Source of the DNA: Pectobacterium aroidearum
GTDB lineage: Bacteria > Pseudomonadota > Gammaproteobacteria > Enterobacterales > Enterobacteriaceae
Assembly (NCBI RefSeq): GCF_041228105.1
Contig: NZ_CP166097.1
Span: 4,340,001-4,404,000 of the forward strand
Direction: 5' to 3'
DNA: 64,000 bases
The notes beneath the pieces were generated by a model, which saw nothing but the letters and a program-made list of their open reading frames with translations, ran no database searches and was not told the origin of the DNA. Shown piece by piece: positions 50,141 to 60,276 of this stretch. Within the stretch, counting starts at the first letter, position 1. The number at the start of each line of letters is the position of its first letter. Both the position numbers and the translations under genes were made by a program.

Positions 50141-53100
50141 TCAGTACACATCGCGTACGTAGCGTTTATCCTGCGCCATTTTTGCCACATAGGCTGCCGC
50201 TTGCTCACTGTTCATACCGCCATGTGCCTGCGCAACCTGCCGGAGCGCCAGATCCACGTCTTTCGCCATACGGCTGGCATCACCGCATACGTAGAAATGC
50301 GCCCCCTCCTCCAGCCAGCGCCATAGTTCAGCGCCCTGCTCACACATACGGTGCTGGACATAAATTTTCTCGTGTTGGTCGCGAGAAAAGGCCGTATCCA
50401 ACCGATGCAGATAACCATCACGCTCTAGTTTCTCCAGCTCCTCACGATAGTAGAAATCGGTCGCCGCATACTGCTCACCAAAAAATAGCCAATTTTTACC
50501 TTGTGACTTCGTCGCCTGACGTTCTTGCAGAAAAGCCCGGAAAGGTGCGATACCCGTGCCAGCCCCCACCATGATGATGGGCGTATCAGGGTGTTGAGGA
50601 GTGCGAAAATGGGCTGACTTTTGGATGAAAATAGGCACCGTACCTGACTCTGCCGCGCGGTCAGCCAGAAAGGTTGAACATACGCCGCCACGTGATTGCC
50701 CTTCAACACCATAACGCACCGTCGAGACTGTCAGGTGGATCTGATGCGGGGTAACTTTTGGGCTGGACGAAATCGAGTATAAACGCGGCTGCATGCGCTT
50801 AAGTACGGTTAGCAATTCGTCAGCCTGAACCTGAATCGGAAACGCCTGTAGCAAATCGACAATCTGCCGTCCCCACAGCCACTGTTTGAGTTCCTCCTTA
50901 CGTTCCTCTTGCAACAGGTCGGCCAGTGCCTCATGACCCGAGCGTTGACTCACAAACTGCAAAAACTCCGGCGTGATACGGGCAATCTCGACATGCTGGG
51001 ATAACGCCTCAGCCAGCGTCATGTCGCCTTTATCCTTGACGGTCACCACGGTAGCAGGCGAAAGCTTGAGCACTGAAAGCATAGTGTTCACCAGCTCAGG
51101 GCTGTTCGTCGGCCAGACGCCGAGCGCATCGCCCGCTTCGTAGCTCACATTGCTGTCTGCAATATCAAAGGCGAATTGCCGGGTTTCTTTTTCCGCTCCA
51201 GGCGCATTAAGCCGCTGGTTGATGACAAGGCGGGCGGGCAGAGGCGCATTCCTGCTAAAAATGGGAGCCGATGCCGCAGTAAGCACCGGCACGTCGGCGT
51301 CATCCTCGTCAGCCACTGTCACCATTGCAGCGATAGCGGCCCGATTCGCCGCTGGCGCAGGTACTCCTGCAAGCGCGTTGACCATACTGTCGAGCCAGGC
51401 TGTTGCTGCCTCCTGATAATCTGGTTCACAGTCGATTCGTGCTAACAGACGCTGTGCCCCCAGCGCCTCCAATCGAGCATCAAGCCGGCGGCCAAAGCCG
51501 CAAAACTGATCGTAGTTTGAATCTCCCAATGCCAACACGGCGAACGCCATTTCCGTCAGTCTGGGGGCCGTTTCCGCCTGCAATGCCGTCCAGAAATTCA
51601 TGCCATTATCGGGAGGATCGCCGTCACCAAACGTGCTGGCGATAAAGAGTACACGCGGTATCGCAGGCAAATCAGCAATCGTGACGCTGCCCATCTCAGA
51701 CAGCGTCACGGTATGCCCCTCGGCTTTCAGGCGTTCAGCGCACTGTGCCGCGAAACTTTCCGCATTGCCGGTCGACGATGCCCATAAAACCAAAACGGGC
51801 GACGGTGATGATGCTGGAACCATGGGCGCGACAGGGGCCGTCGCTGGCAGAGCAGCAATACCGCCATCAGACAACCAGGTTCGGGCAAAAAGCCCTGCCA
51901 GCATGCCGTCGAGCATCAGGCGTCTGGAAGGTTCCAATGGTGCCGTGGCAGGCAGTACGGGTACGCCACCAGCCAACCGTGATGCATCGGTACGCAACGC
52001 GGCAATGTACCCTTGCAGATAGTGCTGTTCGTGCGCACTCAGCGTCAGCGTTGGAGGAACATCCAGACCGAGTAGCGTGGCCAGCGCATCAATGTGTTTC
52101 ATGTCGAGCTCCTTGATATCGTTGTTCGGCGTGCCCACTTCAGCCTGTTTCGATACGGGCAACGCAGCCGGATGGCTCTCCCGCTCAGGGGAAATGCGCG
52201 ATACGGGTTCAGCGATCCGAGTCAATGCCACGGCGCAAAACTTGAATTCAGGCTGTTGGGAAATAGGATCAATGGCATCGCTGGTGACTGCATTAATGGC
52301 CAGATCGTCACCAAAGACATCATTCCAGTGGAAAGGCGCAAAGCAGTTTCCAGGACGTACGCGATCGGTGACAACGGCAGGGAGTACCGCATGTCCCCGG
52401 CGTGAACGCACTTCCACACGATCCTTATCGTGAATGCCAAACGCGCTGGCATCTTCAGGATGCACTTCAATGAAAGGCCCTGGGTTGAGCTTGTTGAGCG
52501 TCGGAATCTTTCCGGTTTTCGTCATCGTGTGCCACTGGTGCTGCAAGCGACCGGTATTCAGTACAAACTGAAAGTCGTTATCCGGCATCTCGGCGGGTGA
52601 CATATGCGGTCGGGGGAGGAATATCCCTTTACCGCTTTCGGTCGCAAAAACAAGCCGTGGCCGCGTGCCGTCTGGTAACGCTTTTAGCGTTTGACTCACG
52701 CCGTCGTTGAGGTAGCGAACGGGATGACGATGGTTGTCATCATCTGGCGGACAAGGCCACTGCAATGGTGCCTGCCGCAAGCGATCGTAGCTGGCGCCAC
52801 GAATGTCATAACCGGTTTTGGGGTTCCATGCCTGCTTGATTTCTTCAAACACCTCAGCGGCCGAACCGTAGCTAAACCCTTGCGCATAGCCCATCTCGCA
52901 GGCGACTTTAGCAATGATTTGCCAGTCAGCCATCGCCTCGCCGGGTGGATCAACGGCCTTTTGCATCAGCGTCAAATTCCGCTCGGAGTTAATCATCACG
53001 CCCTCTGCTTCAGCCCACAGTGCGCCGGGCAGCAGAATATCGGCATAACGATTGGTTTCGGTATCGAGGAAGGCGTCTTGTGTGATGACCAGCTCGGCGG

Positions 53101-54370
53101 CTTGCAACCCAGCAATCACGTTCTTGCGATTAGGTACCGTCGCAACCGGATTGGTACAGATAATCCAGCATGCCTTGATCTTACCCGCCATCATGTCTTC
53201 AAACATGGCTACGGTGCCCCCACCCAACTCGGTGCGTAAGGTGCCAGCGGGTACGTTCCAGAGCGCTTCAATAGCCGCACGATCTTTCTCTACCAATACC
53301 GAGCGTTGCCCCGGTAACCCCATCCCCATATAGCCCATTTCGCGTCCGCCCATCGCATTGGGCTGTCCCGTCAGAGAAAACGGGCCACTGCCGGGGCGGC
53401 AAATCGCCCCCGTGGCTAAATGCAGGTTACAGATCGCATTGGTATTCCAGGTACCATGCGTGCTCTGGTTAAGCCCCATCGTCCAGCAACTCATCCACGC
53501 CGACGCGGTGCCGATCCATTCTGCCGCCTTGCGGATATCCGCTTCCGGCAACCCAGTTATCTCCGCCACCGTCTCAGGACGATAGTCGTTAAGGAAAGCG
53601 GGCATCGCTTCCCACCCTTCGGTAAACTCGGCGATAAACGCAGGATCGGTGTGTCCGTTCTGGACAAGCAGATAGAGCAGGCCGTTGAGCAACGCTAAAT
53701 CCGTGCCGGGCTTGATGTGCAGGAACAGGTTCGCTTTGTCCGCGGTGGCATTACGGCGTGGATCGACCACGATGAGCTTGGCCCCTGCTTTAACGCGATC
53801 CATCATCCGCAGGAACAGGATCGGGTGGCAGTCGGCCATGTTCGCCCCGATGACAAAAAAGACATCGGCGTGGTCAAAATCCTGATAGGAACCCGGCGGC
53901 CCATCCGACCCCAGAGAGAGCTTGTAGCCGCTCCCCGCGCTTGCCATACAAAGGCGTGAGTTTGACTCAATGTTATTGGTACCGATAAACCCCTTGGCAA
54001 GCTTATTAGCCAGATATTGAGACTCCAGCGACATCTGACCGGAGACATAAAGCGACACCGCGTCAGGGCCATGAGTATCAATGATCGTCCGTAGCCGCCG
54101 TGCGGTTTCCTTAATCGCCTTATTCACATCAACCCTGACCGATTCGTGCTGACGATCCGCCCGCAAGTAGGCATGTTCCAGCCGTCCTGATTCGGCAAGC
54201 GCCTGACCACTGGTATTTCCCTTCGTGCATAGTCGCCCGAAGTTGGTGGGATGCGTCTTGTCGCCTGACACCTTGATCACGCGATTGTCTTTTACCTCCA
54301 TCACCACACCGCAGCCGACCCCACAATAGGGACAGACACTCTTCACACACGTTGAGGATTTGGCATTCAT
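50141..54370 (-). CDS. Bifunctional assimilatory nitrate reductase/CysJ-like flavoprotein fusion
   Basis: This 1409-aa cytoplasmic enzyme combines a NasA/NapA-type molybdopterin nitrate reductase (about 1-740) with a sulfite-reductase-flavoprotein-like electron donor (about 757-1409). The [4Fe-4S] cysteines are C13, C16, C20 and C48, and C141 (RLCMASAGSG) is the likely Mo ligand. The C-terminal half has a flavodoxin domain (about 860-1000, ASSTGNAES), FAD domain (RLYSISSSP, GVCSTFLAD) and NADPH domain (VGAGTGIAPFR, about 1268). The fusion lets NADPH feed nitrate reduction directly. AGGAGGCAGCC precedes ATG 54370. The leader carries sigma-54 and antitermination signals. An in-frame ATG with its own AAGGAG lies at the domain junction (52102). 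Confidence 0.93.
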   Translation of the reverse strand: MNAKSSTCVKSVCPYCGVGCGVVMEVKDNRVIKVSGDKTHPTNFGRLCTKGNTSGQALAESGRLEHAYLRADRQHESVRVDVNKAIKETARRLRTIIDTHGPDAVSLYVSGQMSLESQYLANKLAKGFIGTNNIESNSRLCMASAGSGYKLSLGSDGPPGSYQDFDHADVFFVIGANMADCHPILFLRMMDRVKAGAKLIVVDPRRNATADKANLFLHIKPGTDLALLNGLLYLLVQNGHTDPAFIAEFTEGWEAMPAFLNDYRPETVAEITGLPEADIRKAAEWIGTASAWMSCWTMGLNQSTHGTWNTNAICNLHLATGAICRPGSGPFSLTGQPNAMGGREMGYMGMGLPGQRSVLVEKDRAAIEALWNVPAGTLRTELGGGTVAMFEDMMAGKIKACWIICTNPVATVPNRKNVIAGLQAAELVITQDAFLDTETNRYADILLPGALWAEAEGVMINSERNLTLMQKAVDPPGEAMADWQIIAKVACEMGYAQGFSYGSAAEVFEEIKQAWNPKTGYDIRGASYDRLRQAPLQWPCPPDDDNHRHPVRYLNDGVSQTLKALPDGTRPRLVFATESGKGIFLPRPHMSPAEMPDNDFQFVLNTGRLQHQWHTMTKTGKIPTLNKLNPGPFIEVHPEDASAFGIHDKDRVEVRSRRGHAVLPAVVTDRVRPGNCFAPFHWNDVFGDDLAINAVTSDAIDPISQQPEFKFCAVALTRIAEPVSRISPERESHPAALPVSKQAEVGTPNNDIKELDMKHIDALATLLGLDVPPTLTLSAHEQHYLQGYIAALRTDASRLAGGVPVLPATAPLEPSRRLMLDGMLAGLFARTWLSDGGIAALPATAPVAPMVPASSPSPVLVLWASSTGNAESFAAQCAERLKAEGHTVTLSEMGSVTIADLPAIPRVLFIASTFGDGDPPDNGMNFWTALQAETAPRLTEMAFAVLALGDSNYDQFCGFGRRLDARLEALGAQRLLARIDCEPDYQEAATAWLDSMVNALAGVPAPAANRAAIAAMVTVADEDDADVPVLTAASAPIFSRNAPLPARLVINQRLNAPGAEKETRQFAFDIADSNVSYEAGDALGVWPTNSPELVNTMLSVLKLSPATVVTVKDKGDMTLAEALSQHVEIARITPEFLQFVSQRSGHEALADLLQEERKEELKQWLWGRQIVDLLQAFPIQVQADELLTVLKRMQPRLYSISSSPKVTPHQIHLTVSTVRYGVEGQSRGGVCSTFLADRAAESGTVPIFIQKSAHFRTPQHPDTPIIMVGAGTGIAPFRAFLQERQATKSQGKNWLFFGEQYAATDFYYREELEKLERDGYLHRLDTAFSRDQHEKIYVQHRMCEQGAELWRWLEEGAHFYVCGDASRMAKDVDLALRQVAQAHGGMNSEQAAAYVAKMAQDKRYVRDVY
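52102..52116 (-). promoter_or_regulatory. Internal ribosome-binding site and in-frame start inside the fusion gene
   Basis: On the minus strand AAGGAG, then six bases (CTCGAC), precedes an ATG at 52102 that is in frame and begins MKHIDALATLLGLDV, the CysJ-like half. It may be a relic of two ancestral cistrons or a live start producing a free 653-aa flavoprotein. Confidence 0.55.
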
Positions 54371-54440
54371 GGCTGCCTCCTATCGGATTAGCGTGTCACA
54401 GCCCCGCGAAAGCAGTGCTGCAACGGGCAAATCCAGACAT

Positions 54441-54500
54441 AAAAAAACGTCCACATCCTCCTGCTCTCGCCGTAATGCGAAAAGCATGATGATGTGGACG
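54441..54500 (-). terminator. Leader terminator of the nitrate reductase gene
   Basis: On the minus strand CGTCCACATC (54491-54500) pairs with GATGTGGACG (54448-54457), with a secondary stem in the loop, followed by seven Ts (54441-54447). It lies about 70 bases before the start codon, so the gene needs antitermination. Its 5' arm overlaps the second ANTAR-like hairpin. Confidence 0.88.
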
Positions 54501-54541
54501 CCGTTGTCCTGACCGAGGCTTCACTCACCGTTGAGGTAAGC
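54496..54541 (-). promoter_or_regulatory. ANTAR-like antiterminator hairpin pair
   Basis: Two hairpins with six-base loops precede the terminator on the minus strand. P1 (54518-54541) is GCTT-AC-CTC, loop AACGGT, GAG-TG-AAGC. P2 (54496-54509) is GGAC, loop AACGGC, GTCC. Both loops have A at position 1 and G at position 4, the ANTAR-target signature. P2 uses bases of the terminator's 5' arm, so the two exclude each other. Klebsiella NasR acts on such a leader; no nasR is in the window. Confidence 0.65.
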
Positions 54542-54565
54542 CAGCGGAGTTGCTATGCGTTAATA

Positions 54566-54581
54566 AGCAAATTGCATGCCA
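54566..54581 (-). promoter_or_regulatory. Sigma-54 (RpoN) promoter of the nitrate reductase gene
   Basis: On the minus strand TGGCATGCAATTTGCT has the -24 GG and -12 GC elements exactly ten bases apart and agrees with TGGCAC-N5-TTGCT at all but one position. Transcription would start near 54554, upstream of the antiterminator hairpins. Confidence 0.8.
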
Positions 54582-54645
54582 CCGCTGTGTACCACCAGAT
54601 ATAGCGAGGAGGAACGTAAAGCAATGGAGACCCGCGTAGCCCGCT

Positions 54646-54662
54646 TGCATCACGATGGTGCA
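54646..54662 (-). promoter_or_regulatory. NtrC-type enhancer site
   Basis: TGCACCATCGTGATGCA matches the NtrC consensus TGCACC-N5-GGTGCA at 11 of 12 defined positions. It lies about 80 bases upstream of the sigma-54 promoter, the usual enhancer distance, and would make the gene respond to nitrogen limitation. Confidence 0.65.
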
Positions 54663-54785
54663 GATTAAGAGGGCTCGCGTGCATTTTTGGTTCATCTGCC
54701 ATCAGGCGATAGCACGACGGTGAAGAAGAACCGGTATGCCATATCAACATGGTCTACCGGCTTGATGCGGGGAACACAGGCTAAG

Positions 54786-55289
54786 TCAGAGACCGATCGG
54801 CTGGTAACCCTGCCATTCCGGTGTGAAGGGGGTGCCAGTTGCACAAGGTGTCAGATGAATATACAGGCCGCCGATTTTTTCCAGCAGCAGGCAGTCATCC
54901 ACATCCTTAAGGTTGTCTTTATGCTGATGCAGCGCGCCATTCAGGAGCGATGCCAATCCTTTCGATTTTGCTTCTTGTGCACTCTTCGCCACAAATAAAT
55001 CGAACGCATGCAGCTCCGCCAGCGTTGACGGATGGTAAGCGCCGGCGTTAACAAAAAAGAGTCGGTTGTCGTCCGCAGGCCGCGTGTCAGAAAGGGTAAC
55101 GGTATAACCATCCGCCCATACCACGCGCGCATACCCATCAATATGCACTTTATCGGGGTCACCAAACCACGCGTCCCGGAGCGCGGGCCACGCATCCTCT
55201 GGCTTCTCAGCCGCCACAAACTGGATATCGTGAACTTCGATATTCGACTTCCCCGCATTCCCTCCCAGGTAAAACATATACAGATGCAC
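54786..55289 (-). CDS. DUF1543-family protein
   Basis: This 167-aa cytosolic protein has no signal peptide or membrane helix. The pattern MHLYMFYLGGNAGKSNIEVH followed by DIQFVAAEKPEDAWPALRDA, then KVHIDGYARVVWADGYTVTL, is typical for DUF1543. Function is unknown. The 415-base gap to the nitrate reductase gene holds that gene's regulatory region, so the two are unlikely to share a transcript. It is divergent from the GH1 gene. Confidence 0.8.
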   Translation of the reverse strand: MHLYMFYLGGNAGKSNIEVHDIQFVAAEKPEDAWPALRDAWFGDPDKVHIDGYARVVWADGYTVTLSDTRPADDNRLFFVNAGAYHPSTLAELHAFDLFVAKSAQEAKSKGLASLLNGALHQHKDNLKDVDDCLLLEKIGGLYIHLTPCATGTPFTPEWQGYQPIGL

Positions 55290-55445
55290 GGTATTTTCTC
55301 CTTATATGACGTCAGGCATCGGCTACATTATCTCACATTCGTTATATTTTTTTATATATAGCGATAAAGCCAGAAAGCGCTCTGCCTTTTCCTTGAGGGC
55401 CTCCCATCCTCCCATGTAGTGCCGATGTGGCACCCACAGAGATGT

Positions 55446-55461
55446 CGTGACCGGAGTCACA
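55446..55461 (+). promoter_or_regulatory. CRP-like site upstream of GH1 gene
   Basis: CGTGA-CCGGAG-TCACA matches the CRP consensus TGTGA-N6-TCACA at 9 of 10 core positions. Its centre is about 59-61 bases upstream of the start predicted from the -10 at 55500, the class I activation position. Confidence 0.55.
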
Positions 55462-55477
55462 TAACCAGACGGGGGCA

Positions 55478-55505
55478 TTGCCGCAGAAATTCAGGATTGT
55501 ATAGT
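55478..55505 (+). promoter_or_regulatory. Sigma-70 promoter of GH1 gene
   Basis: A -35 TTGCCG (55478-55483), a 16-base spacer and -10 TATAGT (55500-55505) lie between the CRP-like site and the leader terminator. Confidence 0.5.
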
Positions 55506-55540
55506 GGTCTGATAAGACGTTACCGCCAATGGCGGGCGAG

Positions 55541-55590
55541 ACTTGGGCAGAGGTGAGTAGTGATACTCTCTTCTGCCCAAGTTTTTTTTT
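55541..55590 (+). terminator. Leader attenuator of GH1 gene
   Basis: ACTTGGGCAGA (55541-55551) pairs perfectly with TCTGCCCAAGT (55572-55582) and is followed by nine Ts, ending 80 bases before the GH1 start. No plus-strand gene lies upstream, so it acts in the GH1 leader and implies antitermination. I could not identify a BglG-type RAT sequence. Confidence 0.8.
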
Positions 55591-55649
55591 GCCTGTCATT
55601 CGGCGGTTCCCAGCACGGAGCCACAGGCCGGCGCAGCGTAATGATGTAG

Positions 55650-57059
<1,410 letters not shown>

Positions 57060-57086
57060 TCCTATAGAACATAAGATAATAGAGAA

Positions 57087-57121
57087 AATCAGACGGCGTG
57101 TTCACATTGCGCCGTCTGATT
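57087..57121. terminator. Convergent GH1/sulfatase terminator
   Basis: ATCAGACGGCG pairs with CGCCGTCTGAT over 11 positions with an 11-base loop. On the minus strand the stem is followed by a T-rich stretch, fitting the end of the sulfatase transcript. Confidence 0.7.
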
Positions 57122-57133
57122 GATGCCGATGGA

Positions 57134-58813
57134 TTATTTATCCATCAGCTCTTTGAGGAGCGGTTCACTCTTTTTCACCGCTTCGTTCGAAGCTTTCACC
57201 TTCGCTTCTTTACCCACCTGATCGGGGATGAACCCGGCGAGAATCTCCTCGTGGTTATACCCTTTCAGCCATTCGCGCGGGAATGGCGCTAGCTGTTCAC
57301 CAGCACCTTCATGGCGGTAAATCTGCCCTTGTCCTGTACGTTGGTTATACGGGATCACGTTTTTGCCCTGCCTATCGCCCAGTTCTTCATACAGCTTTTT
57401 GCGCAGCGCGATTTTGACATTCACGATCTTCTCATCGGTAGAATCGATCAGGTTGTGCTTCTCTTCCCGATCGTTCTGCATGTCATAAAGCTCTTCTTTA
57501 TCCCAGACGCCGTAATATTGGATGTATTTGTATTCCGGCGTGCGGATCGCAAACGTGGTTGGCGTCTGCGGGAAGCTGTATTCCCAGAAGTATTCGTAGA
57601 CGAAGTAATCTTTACGCTTCGGCACATTATAGCCATCCAGACCCAGACGCCAGAAGCTCTGCCCGTCGTAATGCTTCGGCGCGGCAATGCCTGCGGCTTC
57701 CAGAATGGTTGGTGCTACGTCGATATTTCTGACGATCTCTTCCACCACTTTGTCTTTAGCGAAGCCCGGCCCGGAAGCAATCAACGGCACGCGGATCGAC
57801 TCTTCATAGGCATTCCGCTTATCGATCAACCCATGTTCGCCGAACATAAAGCCGTTATCCCCCATCACCATGATAATGGTGTTCTTATCCAACCCCTGTT
57901 TTTGCAGCCAGTCGCGTACGCGCCCTACGCTGTCATCCACCGAACGCAACGTTTCATAGTAGTCACGCTGATACTGCTGAAGGTCCATATCCGTGTTATA
58001 GGGGTAATCCACGCCGTGCCAGCTGTTACGCTGGTTCTTCACCCACATCGGCTTACCAGCATAGTTTTCCGGCGTATCAGCATAGGTATCTGGCAGCGGG
58101 AAAGTTACCTCTTTCATACTGCCACGGTGACGTTTGGCGGGCAGAAAGTCGGAGTGAACGCCTTTATGTGACAGGTACATCATGAACGGCTTTTTCTTAT
58201 CAAGCGTGTTCAGCCAGTCTACGGCGTAATCCGTCAGTTCATCGGTGATATAGCCTTTTTGCGGCACCATCTTGCCATCAATATTGAGCATGGTCGGCTT
58301 GCCATAGTTATCAATCGGATAATAGCTACCTTGCCCCAGCAGCCCTACCCAGCGATCAAAACCGGCAAAGCCTTTCGTGGCCGTTTTATCCGCGCCACCG
58401 AAGTGCCACTTACCAAAGAAACCGGTCTGATAGCCTTTGTCGCGCAGCAGCTCCGGGAAGTAATTCAGATGAGAGAGATCGGACGGATTGTTATCCGATA
58501 CGCCATGATTATGCACGTACATCCCCGTCAGGATACTGGCACGGCTAGGGGAGCACAGCGAGGTGGTCACGAACGCATTCTTAAAATACGTCCCTTCTTT
58601 GGCGATGCTATCCATATTCGGCGTATGGATGGCCGAGTTCAGGAAACCAAATGCGTCGTAACGCTGATCGTCAAGAATGATGTAAACCACGTTGGGTTGC
58701 GCTCCCCCCGCCGACGGCACCGTCGTTGACGGAGAAGCTGCAGCGGCAGTATGTACCCCCGCCGCTTGCATACAGGCCAGCGTCATCGCGGCCAGAAGTC
58801 TATTTCTTTTCAT
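57134..58813 (-). CDS. Periplasmic sulfatase, Cys-type
   Basis: This 559-aa secreted enzyme of the alkaline-phosphatase/sulfatase superfamily cleaves sulfate esters. A signal peptide covers about 1-26 (MKRNRLLAAMTLACMQAAGV, then HTAAAA). Metal ligands Asp48-Asp49 are in YIILDDQRYDAFG. The formylglycine site is Cys87 in SLCSPSRASIL. HNHGV, GKWHFGG and MVMGDNGFMFGEHG are family motifs. Start 58813 has AAGGAAAG upstream. The substrate is unknown; the DQRYDAFG-type N terminus occurs in sulfatases acting on polysaccharides and choline sulfate-like esters. It is downstream of the porin in one direction, in a cluster with a maturase and two more sulfatases. Confidence 0.92.
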   Translation of the reverse strand: MKRNRLLAAMTLACMQAAGVHTAAAASPSTTVPSAGGAQPNVVYIILDDQRYDAFGFLNSAIHTPNMDSIAKEGTYFKNAFVTTSLCSPSRASILTGMYVHNHGVSDNNPSDLSHLNYFPELLRDKGYQTGFFGKWHFGGADKTATKGFAGFDRWVGLLGQGSYYPIDNYGKPTMLNIDGKMVPQKGYITDELTDYAVDWLNTLDKKKPFMMYLSHKGVHSDFLPAKRHRGSMKEVTFPLPDTYADTPENYAGKPMWVKNQRNSWHGVDYPYNTDMDLQQYQRDYYETLRSVDDSVGRVRDWLQKQGLDKNTIIMVMGDNGFMFGEHGLIDKRNAYEESIRVPLIASGPGFAKDKVVEEIVRNIDVAPTILEAAGIAAPKHYDGQSFWRLGLDGYNVPKRKDYFVYEYFWEYSFPQTPTTFAIRTPEYKYIQYYGVWDKEELYDMQNDREEKHNLIDSTDEKIVNVKIALRKKLYEELGDRQGKNVIPYNQRTGQGQIYRHEGAGEQLAPFPREWLKGYNHEEILAGFIPDQVGKEAKVKASNEAVKKSEPLLKELMDK

Positions 58814-58830
58814 CGTCTTTCCTTTTTTAT

Positions 58831-58863
58831 GCCATCGCTTCCACATCCAATGAAAGCGATGGC
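58831..58863. other. Hairpin between porin and sulfatase genes
   Basis: GCCATCGCTT pairs perfectly with AAGCGATGGC around 13 bases, ending 18 bases before the sulfatase start on the minus strand. There is no T-run, so it may stabilise the porin mRNA end or affect sulfatase translation. Confidence 0.55.
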
Positions 58864-58898
58864 GTCAATAAGACTGTTTTCACCACCTGACTTTCACA

Positions 58899-59981
58899 TC
58901 AGAAAATAAATGTTGCTGTTAACCAGGTGGCATCATCCGTATTAAGTCCCAGAGGGTTGTTATCTTTTAGTAAATTAACGCTATATTCCGCAGACAAACT
59001 GAAATTAGCGTTAAGAGGATACGACACGAACAGAAGTGCATTTCGAACCAGTAACGCATCACCAATACCGTCCAGATTTTTTGCTTTCGATTCCCGGTAT
59101 CCCACAGCCGTGGTTAATTTAGACGGGAAGCGATAACGTATTCCCGCTTCCAGATTTTGTGCTTTATTCGCAAATCCGGATATTTTGCTGCGGCGGTTAT
59201 TAACAAACTGCATATTTTCGGTTTCGCCATAAAATGCGCCGATATACCAATTTTCCGGCTGCCAGGCCATTCCAACCATCCAGCCGTCAGCGCTGTCGCC
59301 CTCACCGTAATCAGCCTGCTGCTGTTTTAGTGTACGCTGTGATAACGCCCAGGCTGCGCTGAATTCCAGCGGGGCTGACGGTATAGCGTACCCGAATGCG
59401 ATACCGTAACCGTTACCGTTTTGCGTATTAACCGAACGGCTGCCTTCGTTCTTCCCTTGATATTGCAACCTCAGTTCCCCACCGGGAATAAAGCCAAACA
59501 GATCGTTATTCTGCCAGGTCAATATTCCCGTTCCACGTTTCCCCATAAAGGTATCCGGCGCATAGGTTCCTCCGCCGTTTATCGGGAAAATCATCGTGGT
59601 ATATTGCGGATAAGCCAGAACGCCATCATTACGCCCATAGCTGATGCTGCCCCAATATTTCTCATTCAGGCCAGCATAGGCGTAACGGGTATAATCCGTC
59701 GGCGCGGCGCTTTCGGGTTCAAACGCATTAAAATCATGCTCGAATCGGCCATAGCCATATAGCGTCTCCGTGATTTTCGTTTCCCCGTGAATGTTCATCC
59801 TGAACCGAACTTTATCACCATCAATATTCTCGTTATCGCTAATAATCCTACGCGCGATAACGCGACCATCGAGGTACAGCTTATTTCCCTCTTTATTGTA
59901 AATCTGGGCCGCTTCTGTGAATGTTTGACACAATAAGAGTAAGGTACAGAAAAGTCCCAGCTTCAGTTTTTTATTATTCAT
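58899..59981 (-). CDS. Outer-membrane porin (OmpC/OmpF superfamily)
   Basis: This 360-aa protein has a signal peptide (about 1-24, GLFCTLLLLCQTFTEA), then alternating amphipathic strands typical of a 16-strand trimeric porin, and a C-terminal Phe (WLTATFIF) as the assembly signal. It begins AQIYNKEGNKLYLDGRVIAR, the general porin start. The constriction-loop region is FPINGGGTYAPDTFMGKRGT. It is more divergent than housekeeping OmpC/F. Its position among sulfatase and maturase genes suggests uptake of sulfated sugars (inference). AGGT lies 8 bases before ATG 59981. Confidence 0.9.
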   Translation of the reverse strand: MNNKKLKLGLFCTLLLLCQTFTEAAQIYNKEGNKLYLDGRVIARRIISDNENIDGDKVRFRMNIHGETKITETLYGYGRFEHDFNAFEPESAAPTDYTRYAYAGLNEKYWGSISYGRNDGVLAYPQYTTMIFPINGGGTYAPDTFMGKRGTGILTWQNNDLFGFIPGGELRLQYQGKNEGSRSVNTQNGNGYGIAFGYAIPSAPLEFSAAWALSQRTLKQQQADYGEGDSADGWMVGMAWQPENWYIGAFYGETENMQFVNNRRSKISGFANKAQNLEAGIRYRFPSKLTTAVGYRESKAKNLDGIGDALLVRNALLFVSYPLNANFSLSAEYSVNLLKDNNPLGLNTDDATWLTATFIF

Positions 59982-60035
59982 CGTGATGACCTATTTTTAT
60001 GGTTATTGAAAAAAAGCAAATAGGTTTCCAATGTC

Positions 60036-60162
<127 letters not shown>

Positions 60163-60276
60163 AATGACATTATTATAAGAATCCCTGGTGTTTGGCGTAG
60201 CAATGCCTCCTGCCTAGGCAGGAAATTATGCAAAGCTATTAATTCAGCGTTATGATAATGACTGAAATTACATCAA

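Noticed and set aside
55491..55530. BglG/LicT-type RAT antiterminator sequence
   Set aside because: GGATTGT at 55494 resembles the RAT start, but the rest of the roughly 30-base consensus does not follow and it overlaps the predicted -10.
57311..58171. Long open frame antisense to the Cys-type sulfatase (286 codons)
   Set aside because: It lies fully inside the sulfatase gene, whose frame is supported by catalytic motifs and a signal peptide.
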